64,000 nucleotides of DNA from an uncultured Lachnospiraceae bacterium (lineage in GTDB: Bacteria; Bacillota; Clostridia; Lachnospirales; Lachnospiraceae): positions 62,001 to 126,000 of the forward strand of contig CAMOWK010000001.1 of assembly GCA_946628415.1 (NCBI GenBank), read 5' to 3'. The position numbers and the translations under genes were made by a program. Shown in pieces: positions 56,416-64,000 of the stretch. Every line of letters begins with the position of its first letter. Positions within the stretch are counted from its first letter, which is position 1. The notes under the pieces were generated by a model, which saw nothing but the letters and a program-made list of their open reading frames with translations, searched no databases and was not told the DNA's origin.

Positions 56416-56430
56416 AACAAAAGCGCAACA
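56416..56430 (-). promoter_or_regulatory. Conserved 15-bp box upstream of the 1144-residue gene
   Basis: Minus strand TGTTGCGCTTTTGTT, here extended to TTTGTTGCGCTTTTGTT, so that TTTGTT occurs twice with an 11-bp period (one helical turn). GATAGT or TTTATA downstream could serve as the -10. Confidence 0.7.
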
Positions 56431-56506
56431 AAGGTCTATTCAACCAGTCACATACCTGAAGATTACTATCTAAGCTTCCCATAGACAAAAGGTGTAAATA
56501 TTCTCA

Positions 56507-59500
56507 CTATCTGTTTGCTCCGGCCTGCGGTCCAATATTATTATTCGCATTCTGATTATGGCGTTCACGCTTTACCTGCTGTCTTTTTTCCTTGGCGGCT
56601 TCCTTAATAAATTCACTCATAAGAGCATCAGCATTTTTGCTGGACGCCAACTCCCTAAGCTTTTCCTCAGGCAGCTGCATCAGCTTTTTAAATGAATCAA
56701 GCTGCATTAGTTTACTGCATTCTGCTTCGACATTCTTTGGATGAAGAGCCTGCTTTATCTTCTGTCCCTTCTTGGTCGAAACGTCCATACGTGTGATTCC
56801 CTTGTAATAAAGGATCCGGGCAACAGCCTTCTTAAAGCTGTCACCTTTATATTCAGGAAGATACGACTGATACCTGGCAATTCTTCTATGAATCATGGCA
56901 ATAGGCTTTTCACGCACATTCTGAGCTGTTACTGTTGCCATATATCCATCTCTCCACTTTCCAACACCTGTGGTTACATCATCAGCGATACCTCTTCTTG
57001 CAGCACCTCTTACAGTAAGTGCCTTACCTTCTGCCACTTCCTTATCCTTTTTAGCTTTATAAGCTGCATTTAAGTCTGCTACCTTCTGTATTAATTTTGA
57101 TAACTTTTGTCCATCCTTTAAAGAAAGTTCATCCTCTGGGTTTACCATTTTTCTGCCAAGCTTATTTGCAGTCTTTGCAAGGTCATTTGCTGCAGCTTCA
57201 AGATCCTTAAAAGAACGTGAAGTAAAGCTGAAGGTAGGATTGGCTTTCGAGAGTCTTTCATGTAATGCCGCTGCTTCAGCCGCTATCTCGGCTACCATAT
57301 CTTTCTCTGTCTTAACAGGCTTTGCCTCAGCATTTTCTATTCCTGTTTTAAGACTGCTTAAGAATTCCTTCTCAGCATCATCTTCGAGCTTTTTAAAATC
57401 ATGATCACTGTAAATATCTGCACTAAATTCGTCTACTTTAATTCCTTTTGTAAAGCCAAGATCCGGTTCTGTATACGGTTTCCTTTCCTCATCAGACATA
57501 TTCTGCCACTCCTGAACAGAACTCTTAATGGAATTATAAAAGCTGTCTTTTACTATCCCAAAGTGCCCCCTGACTTCATCGGACAATTTTAAGAATGTAT
57601 AATCTCCCTTACCCCATTCATTATCCTTAACGATCTTTAATTTATTATCCTTAATTGCATCTTTAACAACCTTGATTCTGTCTTTTGCTGCCTGTATCTC
57701 TGCTGCATTATTTCCATTTGCGGAAAGCTTTGCTTCAATAATTCTATCTATCTCGCCGCTCGAAAGCTTTCTTGCCATAGACTCTGAGATATAGCGCATT
57801 TTCGTGAGAGGATGCAGCTTCCCCACTTTAACTTCTGTCGACGGGACAAGGGTTCCCAGCGCTACATCGTTATCTATACCTATAGGACTAACAAGCTTCG
57901 GATGGTCTGTATCCAAGTCAGCAAATTTAAGGAATAGGTTATCTCCATGTCTGTCGGTGCTAAGTGATATATAATCAAATATCTGCAGATCTGCTATACC
58001 CTTAAGGCCTTCAGGATTATTAAATGCTTCACCTAGCTGTGCCTCAGTGATACGTGTAATCGGAGGATAGTCATGAAGATCATTAGTTCCGATACCTTCC
58101 GCACGATCCATGATGACTCCTTCTACAAGTCGACCGCCACTCATAACAGTAGCATGACGACTCCTGGCGATGACATGTCCAACACCGAGAGCATCCGCAA
58201 GCTCACTGACAGCGACATTTCTTACATCTGTTCTTCTCCCTTCAGCAGCCTCAATTCCTCCAGTAAGTCCAACTCCAAATGCTGTTCCCGGTACCATACT
58301 CGCCTGGAACAATTCATCTGCAAATTTATGAAAATCCGCATCTGAAAGAAGTTCTTCCTTACGCTTCTTACTGATTCCGTATTCTTCAAAATCGTAATTA
58401 TCTGCATTAACCGGAACATAATTTAAATCTTCAAATCTATCTGCGGTATAGTAATCACGCATCTTATTTATTACATCTTCAAACTGAGGATATTCACCGA
58501 TAAAACGGTTAAACATTAATTTTGCTGAAGTTCTTGATCCACTGTCTGTAGCTTCAGTAAAGAAGAATTCTTTACTTTGTCCATCCTCATTAAAGCTTAT
58601 AAGATATCTCCTGCTGAGCATACCTCCGACATGCTTAATATTTGAAAGACTTGGTATTACTATCTTTACAGAATCCTGTCGCGGGAGTTCCCTTATCTCA
58701 CTGTAGCCACCACCAATTGCTTTTCCGATTGGTGGTTCAATTGGAGGCGCCTCTGGTGGAATCGGAATACCCAGGTGTTCTCTCATCTGATTTTTAGCAT
58801 TTATATCATTCTTTTTTCCGACCTCTGTAGAGATACAACTTTTTATAAGCTCCGTCCCTTCTGAAAAAGCTCTGAACTTGCTCTTATTATTCACTTTACC
58901 AAGATCATCCAGCTTATAGTTCTGCCATTCATTTTCCTTGATAACTCGGATCTTTCCTGCTTCAAGTACACCAACCTCTTTATCGTCAAAATGCTGCATA
59001 TCTGCTTCAATTTTATTCTGAAGGCGGACTTTTCTATCCCATGCCTTGTCAATCTCTTCACCTGAAAGTCCACAGTCAAGAAGCATGCTTTCCATCTGAG
59101 GCTTAGTGATACTTTTCATCTTATTATAGGTTTCCTCACTGATGGCAACCATATCTCTTGGCAAAACAAATTCGTTATCACCCATCTTCTCAAGACTGTT
59201 TAGCACAAAAGACGTGTCATTATCTATAAATGTAAAGCCTCTTAGCTTTGCATTTTCTGCGTCCGCCGGATCAAACCTAAGAAGCATATTGCCGTGATGC
59301 ATATCAATATTACCGATAATAAAACCGATAGCCTGTGCTGCTGCAATATCTCCATAAAGCTCCGGATTGTCAAAGGCTTCATTCTTATACTTTGTTACCG
59401 GATCTCCTTCCTTTATCTTGGTAAGATCTACACCTTCGACCTTATTCATAAATGTACCGCTTATCTTCTTTCCATTTCTTATTATGGTCATAGGCTTTGC

Positions 59501-60466
59501 TTCGGCAAAAAGTCCCGGCTTACCAAAGAGGCATCCCAAACGGTAGGCTCCGATATTACGTTTATCAATATTTGAGCCTTTTTTAATTCCCATAGAGTCT
59601 TTAGAAAAGTAGACATCCTGATGCTGCTTTATAGTCTGCATGCGACTAATAAATTCATCCGCAAATTCATGAAATTTTGGATTTTCACAAAGAATATCCA
59701 TCTCTTCTTCGCTTACGAGTCTTCCAAACAAATCATTGTTATACACGTGCATAATTACCGGAATTCTGTCTTCCGGATCTTTATTCTTATTCAGTGTAAA
59801 TGGATGTATATTCCAGTCATAGGAAAGGACAGTTGACGGATGCTTTTCTTCTATACCTTTAAAAATCGCATCAAATTCAGGGTATTTATGGGACATTTCG
59901 GACAAAAGATCTTTCAGTTCCCTGGATGTATCAGCTGCTAATGTCTCTGTAAAATAGCCTTCTTCAATGACTCCGCCATTTTCAATCCTGATACGTAATC
60001 TTTTATTGGTCAGTCCCGTTTCAATACCTATCTCCTGATCACCAAAATCAACTATATGCGTACGTCCGGTAGCTATAACCTCCGGAAGAGTTGTTTGCTT
60101 ATCAAGTATAACCATCTCAAGGGCAAGCATGTCCTGCTCAAGCAGCGGAATCATTTCATTTACAACGCCCCTTATCTGCTCACCAACCGCACTCGTATTA
60201 TCATCACGGGCAATGCGTTTTGCTTCAGTAAGCATTTCATTATAGTAAGAAAGCAGATCATTCTTAGAACCCTCATCTATTACAGGAAGATCTCCGTTCC
60301 CACTCGGCTGATAGTAGTACTTTAACTGAGCAGAAAGTCCATAAAGAAGACCATTCAGATTACTGTATTTTTTAATCTCTTTTTTACTCTTTAGTATCTT
60401 CGATAATTCCCCTATGTAATTATCTATATTTTCTTTTACAGCTGATTTTGCATATTTACCAGGCAT
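56507..60466 (-). CDS. Giant protein with two tandem kinase-like domains (1319 residues)
   Basis: Two related domains of about 350 residues lie in tandem, near 130-510 and 600-950. Each has a segment like RNIGAYRLGCLFGKPGLF (303-320) or RNVAVSELADALGVGHVI (749-766). A catalytic-loop-like GNIDMHHGNMLL (385-396) or STDRHGDNLFL (836-846) follows, then FIDND (413-417) or GIDND (863-867). The D-x-H-x-x-N plus D-N-D pattern resembles PI3/4-kinase, actin-fragmin kinase and HipA-type folds. The substrate is unknown; a protein or lipid kinase acting in the cell is an inference. The remaining C-terminal part is helical, with LDSFKKLMQL (Phe 1259) and a Gln/Asn-rich tail. No signal peptide. GGAGG precedes the ATG. 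Confidence 0.78.
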   Translation of the reverse strand: MPGKYAKSAVKENIDNYIGELSKILKSKKEIKKYSNLNGLLYGLSAQLKYYYQPSGNGDLPVIDEGSKNDLLSYYNEMLTEAKRIARDDNTSAVGEQIRGVVNEMIPLLEQDMLALEMVILDKQTTLPEVIATGRTHIVDFGDQEIGIETGLTNKRLRIRIENGGVIEEGYFTETLAADTSRELKDLLSEMSHKYPEFDAIFKGIEEKHPSTVLSYDWNIHPFTLNKNKDPEDRIPVIMHVYNNDLFGRLVSEEEMDILCENPKFHEFADEFISRMQTIKQHQDVYFSKDSMGIKKGSNIDKRNIGAYRLGCLFGKPGLFAEAKPMTIIRNGKKISGTFMNKVEGVDLTKIKEGDPVTKYKNEAFDNPELYGDIAAAQAIGFIIGNIDMHHGNMLLRFDPADAENAKLRGFTFIDNDTSFVLNSLEKMGDNEFVLPRDMVAISEETYNKMKSITKPQMESMLLDCGLSGEEIDKAWDRKVRLQNKIEADMQHFDDKEVGVLEAGKIRVIKENEWQNYKLDDLGKVNNKSKFRAFSEGTELIKSCISTEVGKKNDINAKNQMREHLGIPIPPEAPPIEPPIGKAIGGGYSEIRELPRQDSVKIVIPSLSNIKHVGGMLSRRYLISFNEDGQSKEFFFTEATDSGSRTSAKLMFNRFIGEYPQFEDVINKMRDYYTADRFEDLNYVPVNADNYDFEEYGISKKRKEELLSDADFHKFADELFQASMVPGTAFGVGLTGGIEAAEGRRTDVRNVAVSELADALGVGHVIARSRHATVMSGGRLVEGVIMDRAEGIGTNDLHDYPPITRITEAQLGEAFNNPEGLKGIADLQIFDYISLSTDRHGDNLFLKFADLDTDHPKLVSPIGIDNDVALGTLVPSTEVKVGKLHPLTKMRYISESMARKLSSGEIDRIIEAKLSANGNNAAEIQAAKDRIKVVKDAIKDNKLKIVKDNEWGKGDYTFLKLSDEVRGHFGIVKDSFYNSIKSSVQEWQNMSDEERKPYTEPDLGFTKGIKVDEFSADIYSDHDFKKLEDDAEKEFLSSLKTGIENAEAKPVKTEKDMVAEIAAEAAALHERLSKANPTFSFTSRSFKDLEAAANDLAKTANKLGRKMVNPEDELSLKDGQKLSKLIQKVADLNAAYKAKKDKEVAEGKALTVRGAARRGIADDVTTGVGKWRDGYMATVTAQNVREKPIAMIHRRIARYQSYLPEYKGDSFKKAVARILYYKGITRMDVSTKKGQKIKQALHPKNVEAECSKLMQLDSFKKLMQLPEEKLRELASSKNADALMSEFIKEAAKEKRQQVKRERHNQNANNNIGPQAGANR

Positions 60467-60540
60467 TTTAACCTCCGATTTTTAACCTATAAGGGCTTTA
60501 CTTATTTTTACTTCAAGTGATAGAGTATCACTATATATGT

Positions 60541-60555
60541 AACAAAAGCGCAACA
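60541..60555 (-). promoter_or_regulatory. Conserved 15-bp box upstream of the 1319-residue gene
   Basis: Minus strand TGTTGCGCTTTTGTT, extended to TTTGTTGCGCTTTTGTT as at 56416. TATAGT and TGATAC downstream are -10 candidates. It overlaps the end of a decayed larC fragment. Confidence 0.7.
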
Positions 60556-60681
60556 AATAAATTTCGTGATCACGCTTCCCGGCTCCCAGTCCGGTCTTTA
60601 CAACCTGAAAGCTGTCTGAAGAGAATTATCAGTCATAACCGCTGCGGCAAATGCAGCCCCTGTCGGTGTAACAAAGTATTT
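60541..60681 (-). pseudogene. Frameshifted larC (nickel-pincer cofactor protein) fragment
   Basis: On the minus strand one frame encodes YFVTPTGAAFAAAVMTDN and, after a shift near 60602, another encodes VVKTGLGAGKRDHE. The TPTGAA followed by a TGxGAGKRD motif is the C-terminal pattern of LarC (DUF111), which inserts nickel into the lactate racemase cofactor. No start codon and no other part of the gene is present. The fragment begins right after the toxin gene's stop codon, which marks a rearrangement junction. Confidence 0.55.
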
Positions 60682-60685
60682 CTAC

Positions 60686-60949
60686 TCATAGACGCCTAAC
60701 GCTGTTTTCATGTACGATTAAATAATTCTTTAAATAAATCCTATAATAAGGATACTCTCGTTCTTTTACTGAATGATACGGCTCAAAGCTCTCGCAATTT
60801 GGAAGTCTTTCCAATATAGCCTTTTCTACAGCATCAATCAGATCATCTGCCGCTTCCGGATTAAGAAGCTTCTCTCTGATATAAGTAACTTTTTCGTACA
60901 TATCTTCATAAAAGAGAGGCAGATATCTTAACTCATATTCATTATCCAT
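60686..60949 (-). CDS. RelE/ParE-family toxin of a type II toxin-antitoxin pair
   Basis: An 87-residue basic protein with the ParE/RelE pattern: YELRYLPLFYEDMYEKVTYIREKLLNPEAADDLIDAVEKAI, then PYHSVKEREYPYYRIYLKNYLIVHE. Toxins of this family inhibit gyrase (ParE) or cleave mRNA (RelE); which applies is not clear. Typical members continue for 10-20 residues after the KNYLI strand with a further beta strand ending in arginines. Here the frame stops after ENSVRRL, next to a larC remnant, so the toxin may be C-terminally truncated. It overlaps the antitoxin gene by 8 bp. Confidence 0.8.
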   Translation of the reverse strand: MDNEYELRYLPLFYEDMYEKVTYIREKLLNPEAADDLIDAVEKAILERLPNCESFEPYHSVKEREYPYYRIYLKNYLIVHENSVRRL

Positions 60950-61199
60950 TGGTGGCTCCTCTCAATTTTGAAAACATCTCTTCATGTGTATACCTCACAT
61001 CAGTTTGTTTAGCCTGTCTATCAGCTGCATCCAAAGCGTACTCAACATCGTTTGTAAGTCTTGAATAAGCATCTAAACTCAGAACAACCATTGAACCATA
61101 ACCATTTTTTGTAAGATATACGGGTTGTCCAGTCTTAACAACATCTTCAATATCTGTAAACTTATTTCTCAAATCTGAAACTGGTCTAATCTGAATCAT
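60942..61199 (-). CDS. Phd/YefM-family antitoxin
   Basis: An 85-residue protein with the Phd/YefM N-terminal DNA-binding fold: IRPVSDLRNKFTDIEDVVKTGQPVYLTKNGYGSMVVLSLDAYSRL. The C-terminal part (DRQAKQTDVRYTHEEMFSKLRG) would wrap the toxin. Antitoxins of this group neutralise the toxin and repress their own promoter. GGAGTG lies just before the ATG. The toxin gene follows with an 8-bp overlap, the standard antitoxin-first order. Confidence 0.88.
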   Translation of the reverse strand: MIQIRPVSDLRNKFTDIEDVVKTGQPVYLTKNGYGSMVVLSLDAYSRLTNDVEYALDAADRQAKQTDVRYTHEEMFSKLRGATNG

Positions 61200-61231
61200 A
61201 TTATCACTCCTTTATCATAATTAAGATAAAA

Positions 61232-61278
61232 TTACGCCACTTATAATTATATTATACTCGATTAGACGTAATATGCAA
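61232..61278 (-). promoter_or_regulatory. Promoter and probable operator of the toxin-antitoxin pair
   Basis: On the minus strand TTGCAT (61278-61273) and TATAAT (61256-61251) are 16 bp apart. The outer sequences ATTACG and CGTAAT form an inverted repeat across the -10 region, a plausible site for antitoxin binding. Confidence 0.6.
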
Positions 61279-61371
61279 TATGATTATTCCCATTTATGTG
61301 TTTATTCTAATTGGAATGCGCCTATAAATCGTTAGCGCGAATGTGGACATAGAGTACACATAATGTGAACT

Positions 61372-61494
61372 CTAAAAAACATCTCCAGTAGAATTCCAAT
61401 CTCTAATGGACATTTTTGCGGATTCCGCATTTTTGTTCGATACGAATTTAATTGAGCCAACACTGTCGGCACAATCTTTGGAAAAGTTTTTCAC
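61372..61494 (-). CDS. Possible small or truncated ORF (40 residues), unknown
   Basis: A GTG-initiated frame reads VKNFSKDCADSVGSIKFV and continues to WNSTGDVF before a stop. GAGG lies about 6 nt before the GTG, at the end of the preceding remnant, as in a coupled gene pair. No family is recognised. It may be the N-terminus of a gene broken by rearrangement. Confidence 0.3.
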   Translation of the reverse strand: MKNFSKDCADSVGSIKFVSNKNAESAKMSIRDWNSTGDVF

Positions 61495-61495
61495 T

Positions 61496-61594
61496 CTATT
61501 CCTCAAGAATCTGAATCTGTCTAAGCATAGCAAGAGCAGACCGCTTTGCCTTATCCGTCTTCAGATTGTTTAGAATCTCTATTGCTATTCTGTT
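61496..61594 (-). pseudogene. C-terminal remnant of an unknown gene
   Basis: A frame with no start codon encodes IAIEILNNLKTDKAKRSAL then AMLRQIQILEE before a stop. Its amphipathic helical pattern looks like real protein and not random translation. Upstream the frame is closed by a stop before any start. Family unknown. Confidence 0.35.
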
Positions 61595-61597
61595 TTA

Positions 61598-61763
61598 GGT
61601 CTCATATAGAGATTTTATAACTAAGTCTCACAAAGTCTCATTTACATATGAGACTCAGTGAGACTATGGTGAGACTGCAATGAGACTTTCCTATATAAAT
61701 CCCACCATTTCAGCATTTTTCAATTAATTCACAGTCTCATTTTGATGAGACTGATATGAGACT
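61598..61763. repeat. Array of TGAGACT heptamers with 10-11 bp phasing
   Basis: Nine perfect copies of TGAGACT or its complement AGTCTCA start at 61624, 61634, 61649, 61659, 61670, 61681, 61733, 61746 and 61757, plus a variant GGTCTCA at 61598. Within each group the spacing is 10 or 11 bp, so copies face one side of the helix. Two pairs also form 8-bp inverted repeats. This is the pattern of cooperative protein binding, like iterons. There are no CRISPR-style spacers. The rest of the 61200-61875 interval holds only the two remnants, the promoter and the terminator listed here. Confidence 0.75.
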
Positions 61764-61824
61764 CAGTATTATAATTTCCACACAGATTCATTTTTATCAT
61801 AAACAGCACATGTGATTTTTGTGT

Positions 61825-61860
61825 AAAAAAATATAGGGTGTCTAAAGTAGACACCCTATA
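61825..61860 (-). terminator. Terminator of ppdK
   Basis: A perfect 13-bp stem (TATAGGGTGTCTA, loop CTT, TAGACACCCTATA on the minus strand) runs into seven T, 15 bp after the ppdK stop codon. Confidence 0.95.
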
Positions 61861-61875
61861 CTAGGAATAGCTTAA

Positions 61876-64000
61876 TTACTGCTGTGACTCGGCGATAGCT
61901 GCCTGTGCTGCTGCAAGTCTTGCAACAGGTACACGGAATGGTGAACATGATACATAATCAAGACCAATCTTATGGCAGAACTCAACTGATGAAGGATCTC
62001 CACCGTGCTCACCGCAGATACCTACGTGAAGCTTAGGATTAACCGGCTTACCAAGCTTGATTGCCATATCCATAAGCTTACCAACACCAACCTGATCAAG
62101 CTTAGCAAATGGATCGCTCTCAAGAATCTTAGCATCATAGTAAGCATCTAAGAACTTACCTGCATCATCACGTGAGAAGCCATATGTCATCTGTGTAAGA
62201 TCGTTAGTACCGAAGCAGAAGAAATCAGCTTCCTTAGCAATCTCATCAGCTGTAAGAGCTGCACGAGGAATCTCAATCATAGTACCAACTTCATATTCAA
62301 GATTTACGCCTGCTGCAGCGATTTCAGCATCAGCTGTCTCAACAACAAACTTCTTAACATACTTAAGCTCTTTAACTTCACTTGTAAGCGGAATCATGAT
62401 TTCAGGCTTAATCTTCCAATCAGGATGCTCTTTCTGAACCTCGATTGCTGCACGGATAACAGCCTTTGTCTGCATCTTAGCAATCTCAGGATATGTAACT
62501 GCAAGACGGCATCCTCTGTGACCCATCATTGGGTTGAATTCCTTAAGTGACTCAACGATAGCCTTAACTTCTTCAAGAGACTTACCAAGGTCATTAGCAA
62601 GCTTAATCTGCTCAGCTTCCTCATGAGGAACGAACTCATGAAGTGGTGGATCAAGGAATCTTATAGTAACAGGATTACCCTCAAGTGCCTCATAAAGTGC
62701 CTTGAAGTCTCCCTGCTGATAAGGAAGAATCTTATCAAGTGCCTTCTCACGAGCTTCAACTGTATCTGCACAGATCATCTCACGGAATGCAGCAATTCTG
62801 TCCTCTTCAAAGAACATATGCTCTGTACGGCAGAGACCGATACCTTCAGCACCGAGCTCACGAGCCTTCTTAGCATCTGCAGGTGTATCAGCATTTGTAC
62901 GAACCTTAAGCTTTCTGTACTTATCAGCCCAAGCCATGATACGTCCGAACTCACCGGCTATTGTTGCATCAACTGTAGGAATAAGACCTGCATAGATGTT
63001 ACCTGTAGAACCATCGATTGAGATTGGATCACCTTCTACAAATGTCTGTCCACCAAGTGTGAACTTCTTATTCTCTTCATCCATTACGATGTCACCGCAA
63101 CCGGATACACAGCATGTACCCATACCACGAGCAACAACGGCAGCATGTGATGTCATACCACCACGAACTGTAAGGATACCCTGAGCACTCTTCATACCTG
63201 TAATATCTTCAGGTGATGTCTCAAGACGAACAAGTACAACCTTCTCGCCTCTTCCAGCCCATTCAACTGCGTCATCAGCTGTAAATACAACCTTACCGCA
63301 AGCAGCACCAGGTGAAGCACCAAGTCCCTTTCCAAGTGGTGTTGCAGCCTTAAGTGCAGCAGCATCAAACTGTGGGTGAAGAAGTGTATCAAGGTTACGA
63401 GGATCGATCATAGCAACTGCTTCTGCCTCTGTCTTATGTCCTTCATCAACAAGGTCACAAGCAATCTTGAGTGCAGCAGGTGCTGTTCTCTTACCATTTC
63501 TACACTGAAGCATATAAAGCTTCTTATTCTCAACTGTGAACTCCATATCCTGCATATCATGGTAGTGATTCTCAAGAGTCTCACAAACCTTAAGGAAGTC
63601 AGAATATGCCTCTGGGAATTCCTGCTCCATCTGAGCGATTGGCATAGGAGTACGTACTCCGGCAACAACGTCCTCGCCCTGTGCATTGATAAGGAACTCA
63701 CCCATAAGCTTGTTCTCACCTGTTGCAGGATCTCTTGTAAATGCAACGCCTGTACCTGATTCATTATTAAGGTTACCAAATACCATAGGCATTACGTTTA
63801 CAGCTGTACCCCATGAATAAGGGATATCATTGTCACGACGATATACGTTAGCTCTTGGGTTATCCCATGAACGGAAAACTGCCTCGATAGCGAGCTTAAG
63901 CTGTGTAACAGGATCTGAAGGGAAATCCTCACCTAACTGATTCTTGTACTCAGCCTTGAACTGCTCTGCAAGAGTCTTAAGATCTTCAGCTGTAAGATCA
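61876..64000 (-). CDS. ppdK: Pyruvate,phosphate dikinase, C-terminal part (5' end outside window)
   Basis: PPDK interconverts pyruvate, ATP and phosphate with PEP, AMP and pyrophosphate; many anaerobes use it in glycolysis. The frame stays open to the right edge, giving about 708 of the usual ~875 residues. Visible are the end of the ATP-grasp domain (TRDPATGENKLMGEFLINAQGEDVV), the phosphohistidine domain with GGMTSHAAVVARGMGTCCV, and the PEP-binding barrel with TNDLTQMTYGFSRDD and the catalytic cysteine in HVGICGEHGGDP. The ATG at 63792 is internal because homologous sequence (DNDIPYSWGTAVNVMPMVFG) continues upstream. A strong terminator follows. Confidence 0.97.
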   Translation of the reverse strand, partial: DLTAEDLKTLAEQFKAEYKNQLGEDFPSDPVTQLKLAIEAVFRSWDNPRANVYRRDNDIPYSWGTAVNVMPMVFGNLNNESGTGVAFTRDPATGENKLMGEFLINAQGEDVVAGVRTPMPIAQMEQEFPEAYSDFLKVCETLENHYHDMQDMEFTVENKKLYMLQCRNGKRTAPAALKIACDLVDEGHKTEAEAVAMIDPRNLDTLLHPQFDAAALKAATPLGKGLGASPGAACGKVVFTADDAVEWAGRGEKVVLVRLETSPEDITGMKSAQGILTVRGGMTSHAAVVARGMGTCCVSGCGDIVMDEENKKFTLGGQTFVEGDPISIDGSTGNIYAGLIPTVDATIAGEFGRIMAWADKYRKLKVRTNADTPADAKKARELGAEGIGLCRTEHMFFEEDRIAAFREMICADTVEAREKALDKILPYQQGDFKALYEALEGNPVTIRFLDPPLHEFVPHEEAEQIKLANDLGKSLEEVKAIVESLKEFNPMMGHRGCRLAVTYPEIAKMQTKAVIRAAIEVQKEHPDWKIKPEIMIPLTSEVKELKYVKKFVVETADAEIAAAGVNLEYEVGTMIEIPRAALTADEIAKEADFFCFGTNDLTQMTYGFSRDDAGKFLDAYYDAKILESDPFAKLDQVGVGKLMDMAIKLGKPVNPKLHVGICGEHGGDPSSVEFCHKIGLDYVSCSPFRVPVARLAAAQAAIAESQQ

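Noticed and set aside
61598..61763. CRISPR array
   Set aside because: Units are only 7 bp with 3-4 bp gaps and occur in both orientations; no spacers and no cas genes.

Overview
The window comes from a low-to-moderate GC Gram-positive anaerobe, most likely a Lachnospiraceae member related to Butyrivibrio, Pseudobutyrivibrio or Roseburia (inference). The reasons are the Firmicutes order hrcA-grpE-dnaK-dnaJ-prmA-rsmE behind a CIRCE operator, strong AGGAGG-type ribosome sites, LytS/YesM-type sensor kinases, giant CnaB/SpaA surface proteins, and pyruvate,phosphate dikinase. Almost every gene is on the minus strand, so transcription runs from high to low coordinates.

Layout. (1) 1-9.8 kb is housekeeping: the 3' end of mtaB on the plus strand, tRNA-Glu(CTC), the sulfur-transfer pair thiI and cysteine desulfurase, then the heat-shock operon. 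(2) 9.8-25.2 kb is a pentose module that fits L-arabinose use. It holds a transaldolase, a ribulokinase-like kinase, araD, a two-component system, two sugar-binding lipoproteins, a YtfRT/YjfF-type ABC importer, a COG2407-type isomerase and xylulokinase. (3) 25.3-28.9 kb holds hemW, lepA and dtd. (4) 29-40.8 kb holds two tandem surface adhesins of 1201 and 2699 residues that end in an unusual KKTGD sorting motif, behind a promoter overlapped by a perfect 13-bp dyad. (5) 40.8-41.3 kb is a non-coding element with 26-bp terminal inverted repeats and three ~73-bp hairpin repeats.

(6) 41.3-60.6 kb is the most unusual part. One operon encodes a PurF paralogue without its catalytic cysteine, a LURP-one-related protein and a bacterial tubulin-like GTPase. 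Around it are three giant cytoplasmic-looking proteins (1591, 1144 and 1319 residues), with vanZ-like and dinB genes in between. Each giant gene is preceded by the same perfect 15-bp box (TGTTGCGCTTTTGTT in the sense direction), and all three proteins share a weak C-terminal motif. The 1591- and 1144-residue proteins share a repeated helical module, and the 1319-residue protein carries two tandem kinase-like domains. This looks like an undescribed regulon.

(7) 60.5-61.9 kb is decayed accessory DNA: a frameshifted larC fragment, a Phd/ParE-type toxin-antitoxin pair, gene remnants and an array of TGAGACT heptamers spaced 10-11 bp apart. (8) The window ends inside ppdK.

The pentose genes form a sense-import-metabolise unit. 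The second binding protein sits with the kinase and the AraC-type regulator and probably senses the sugar. The importer brings it in. Isomerase, kinase and AraD would convert arabinose to xylulose 5-phosphate, and transaldolase links to the pentose phosphate pathway. No computation or database search was run; family assignments rest on motif recognition.
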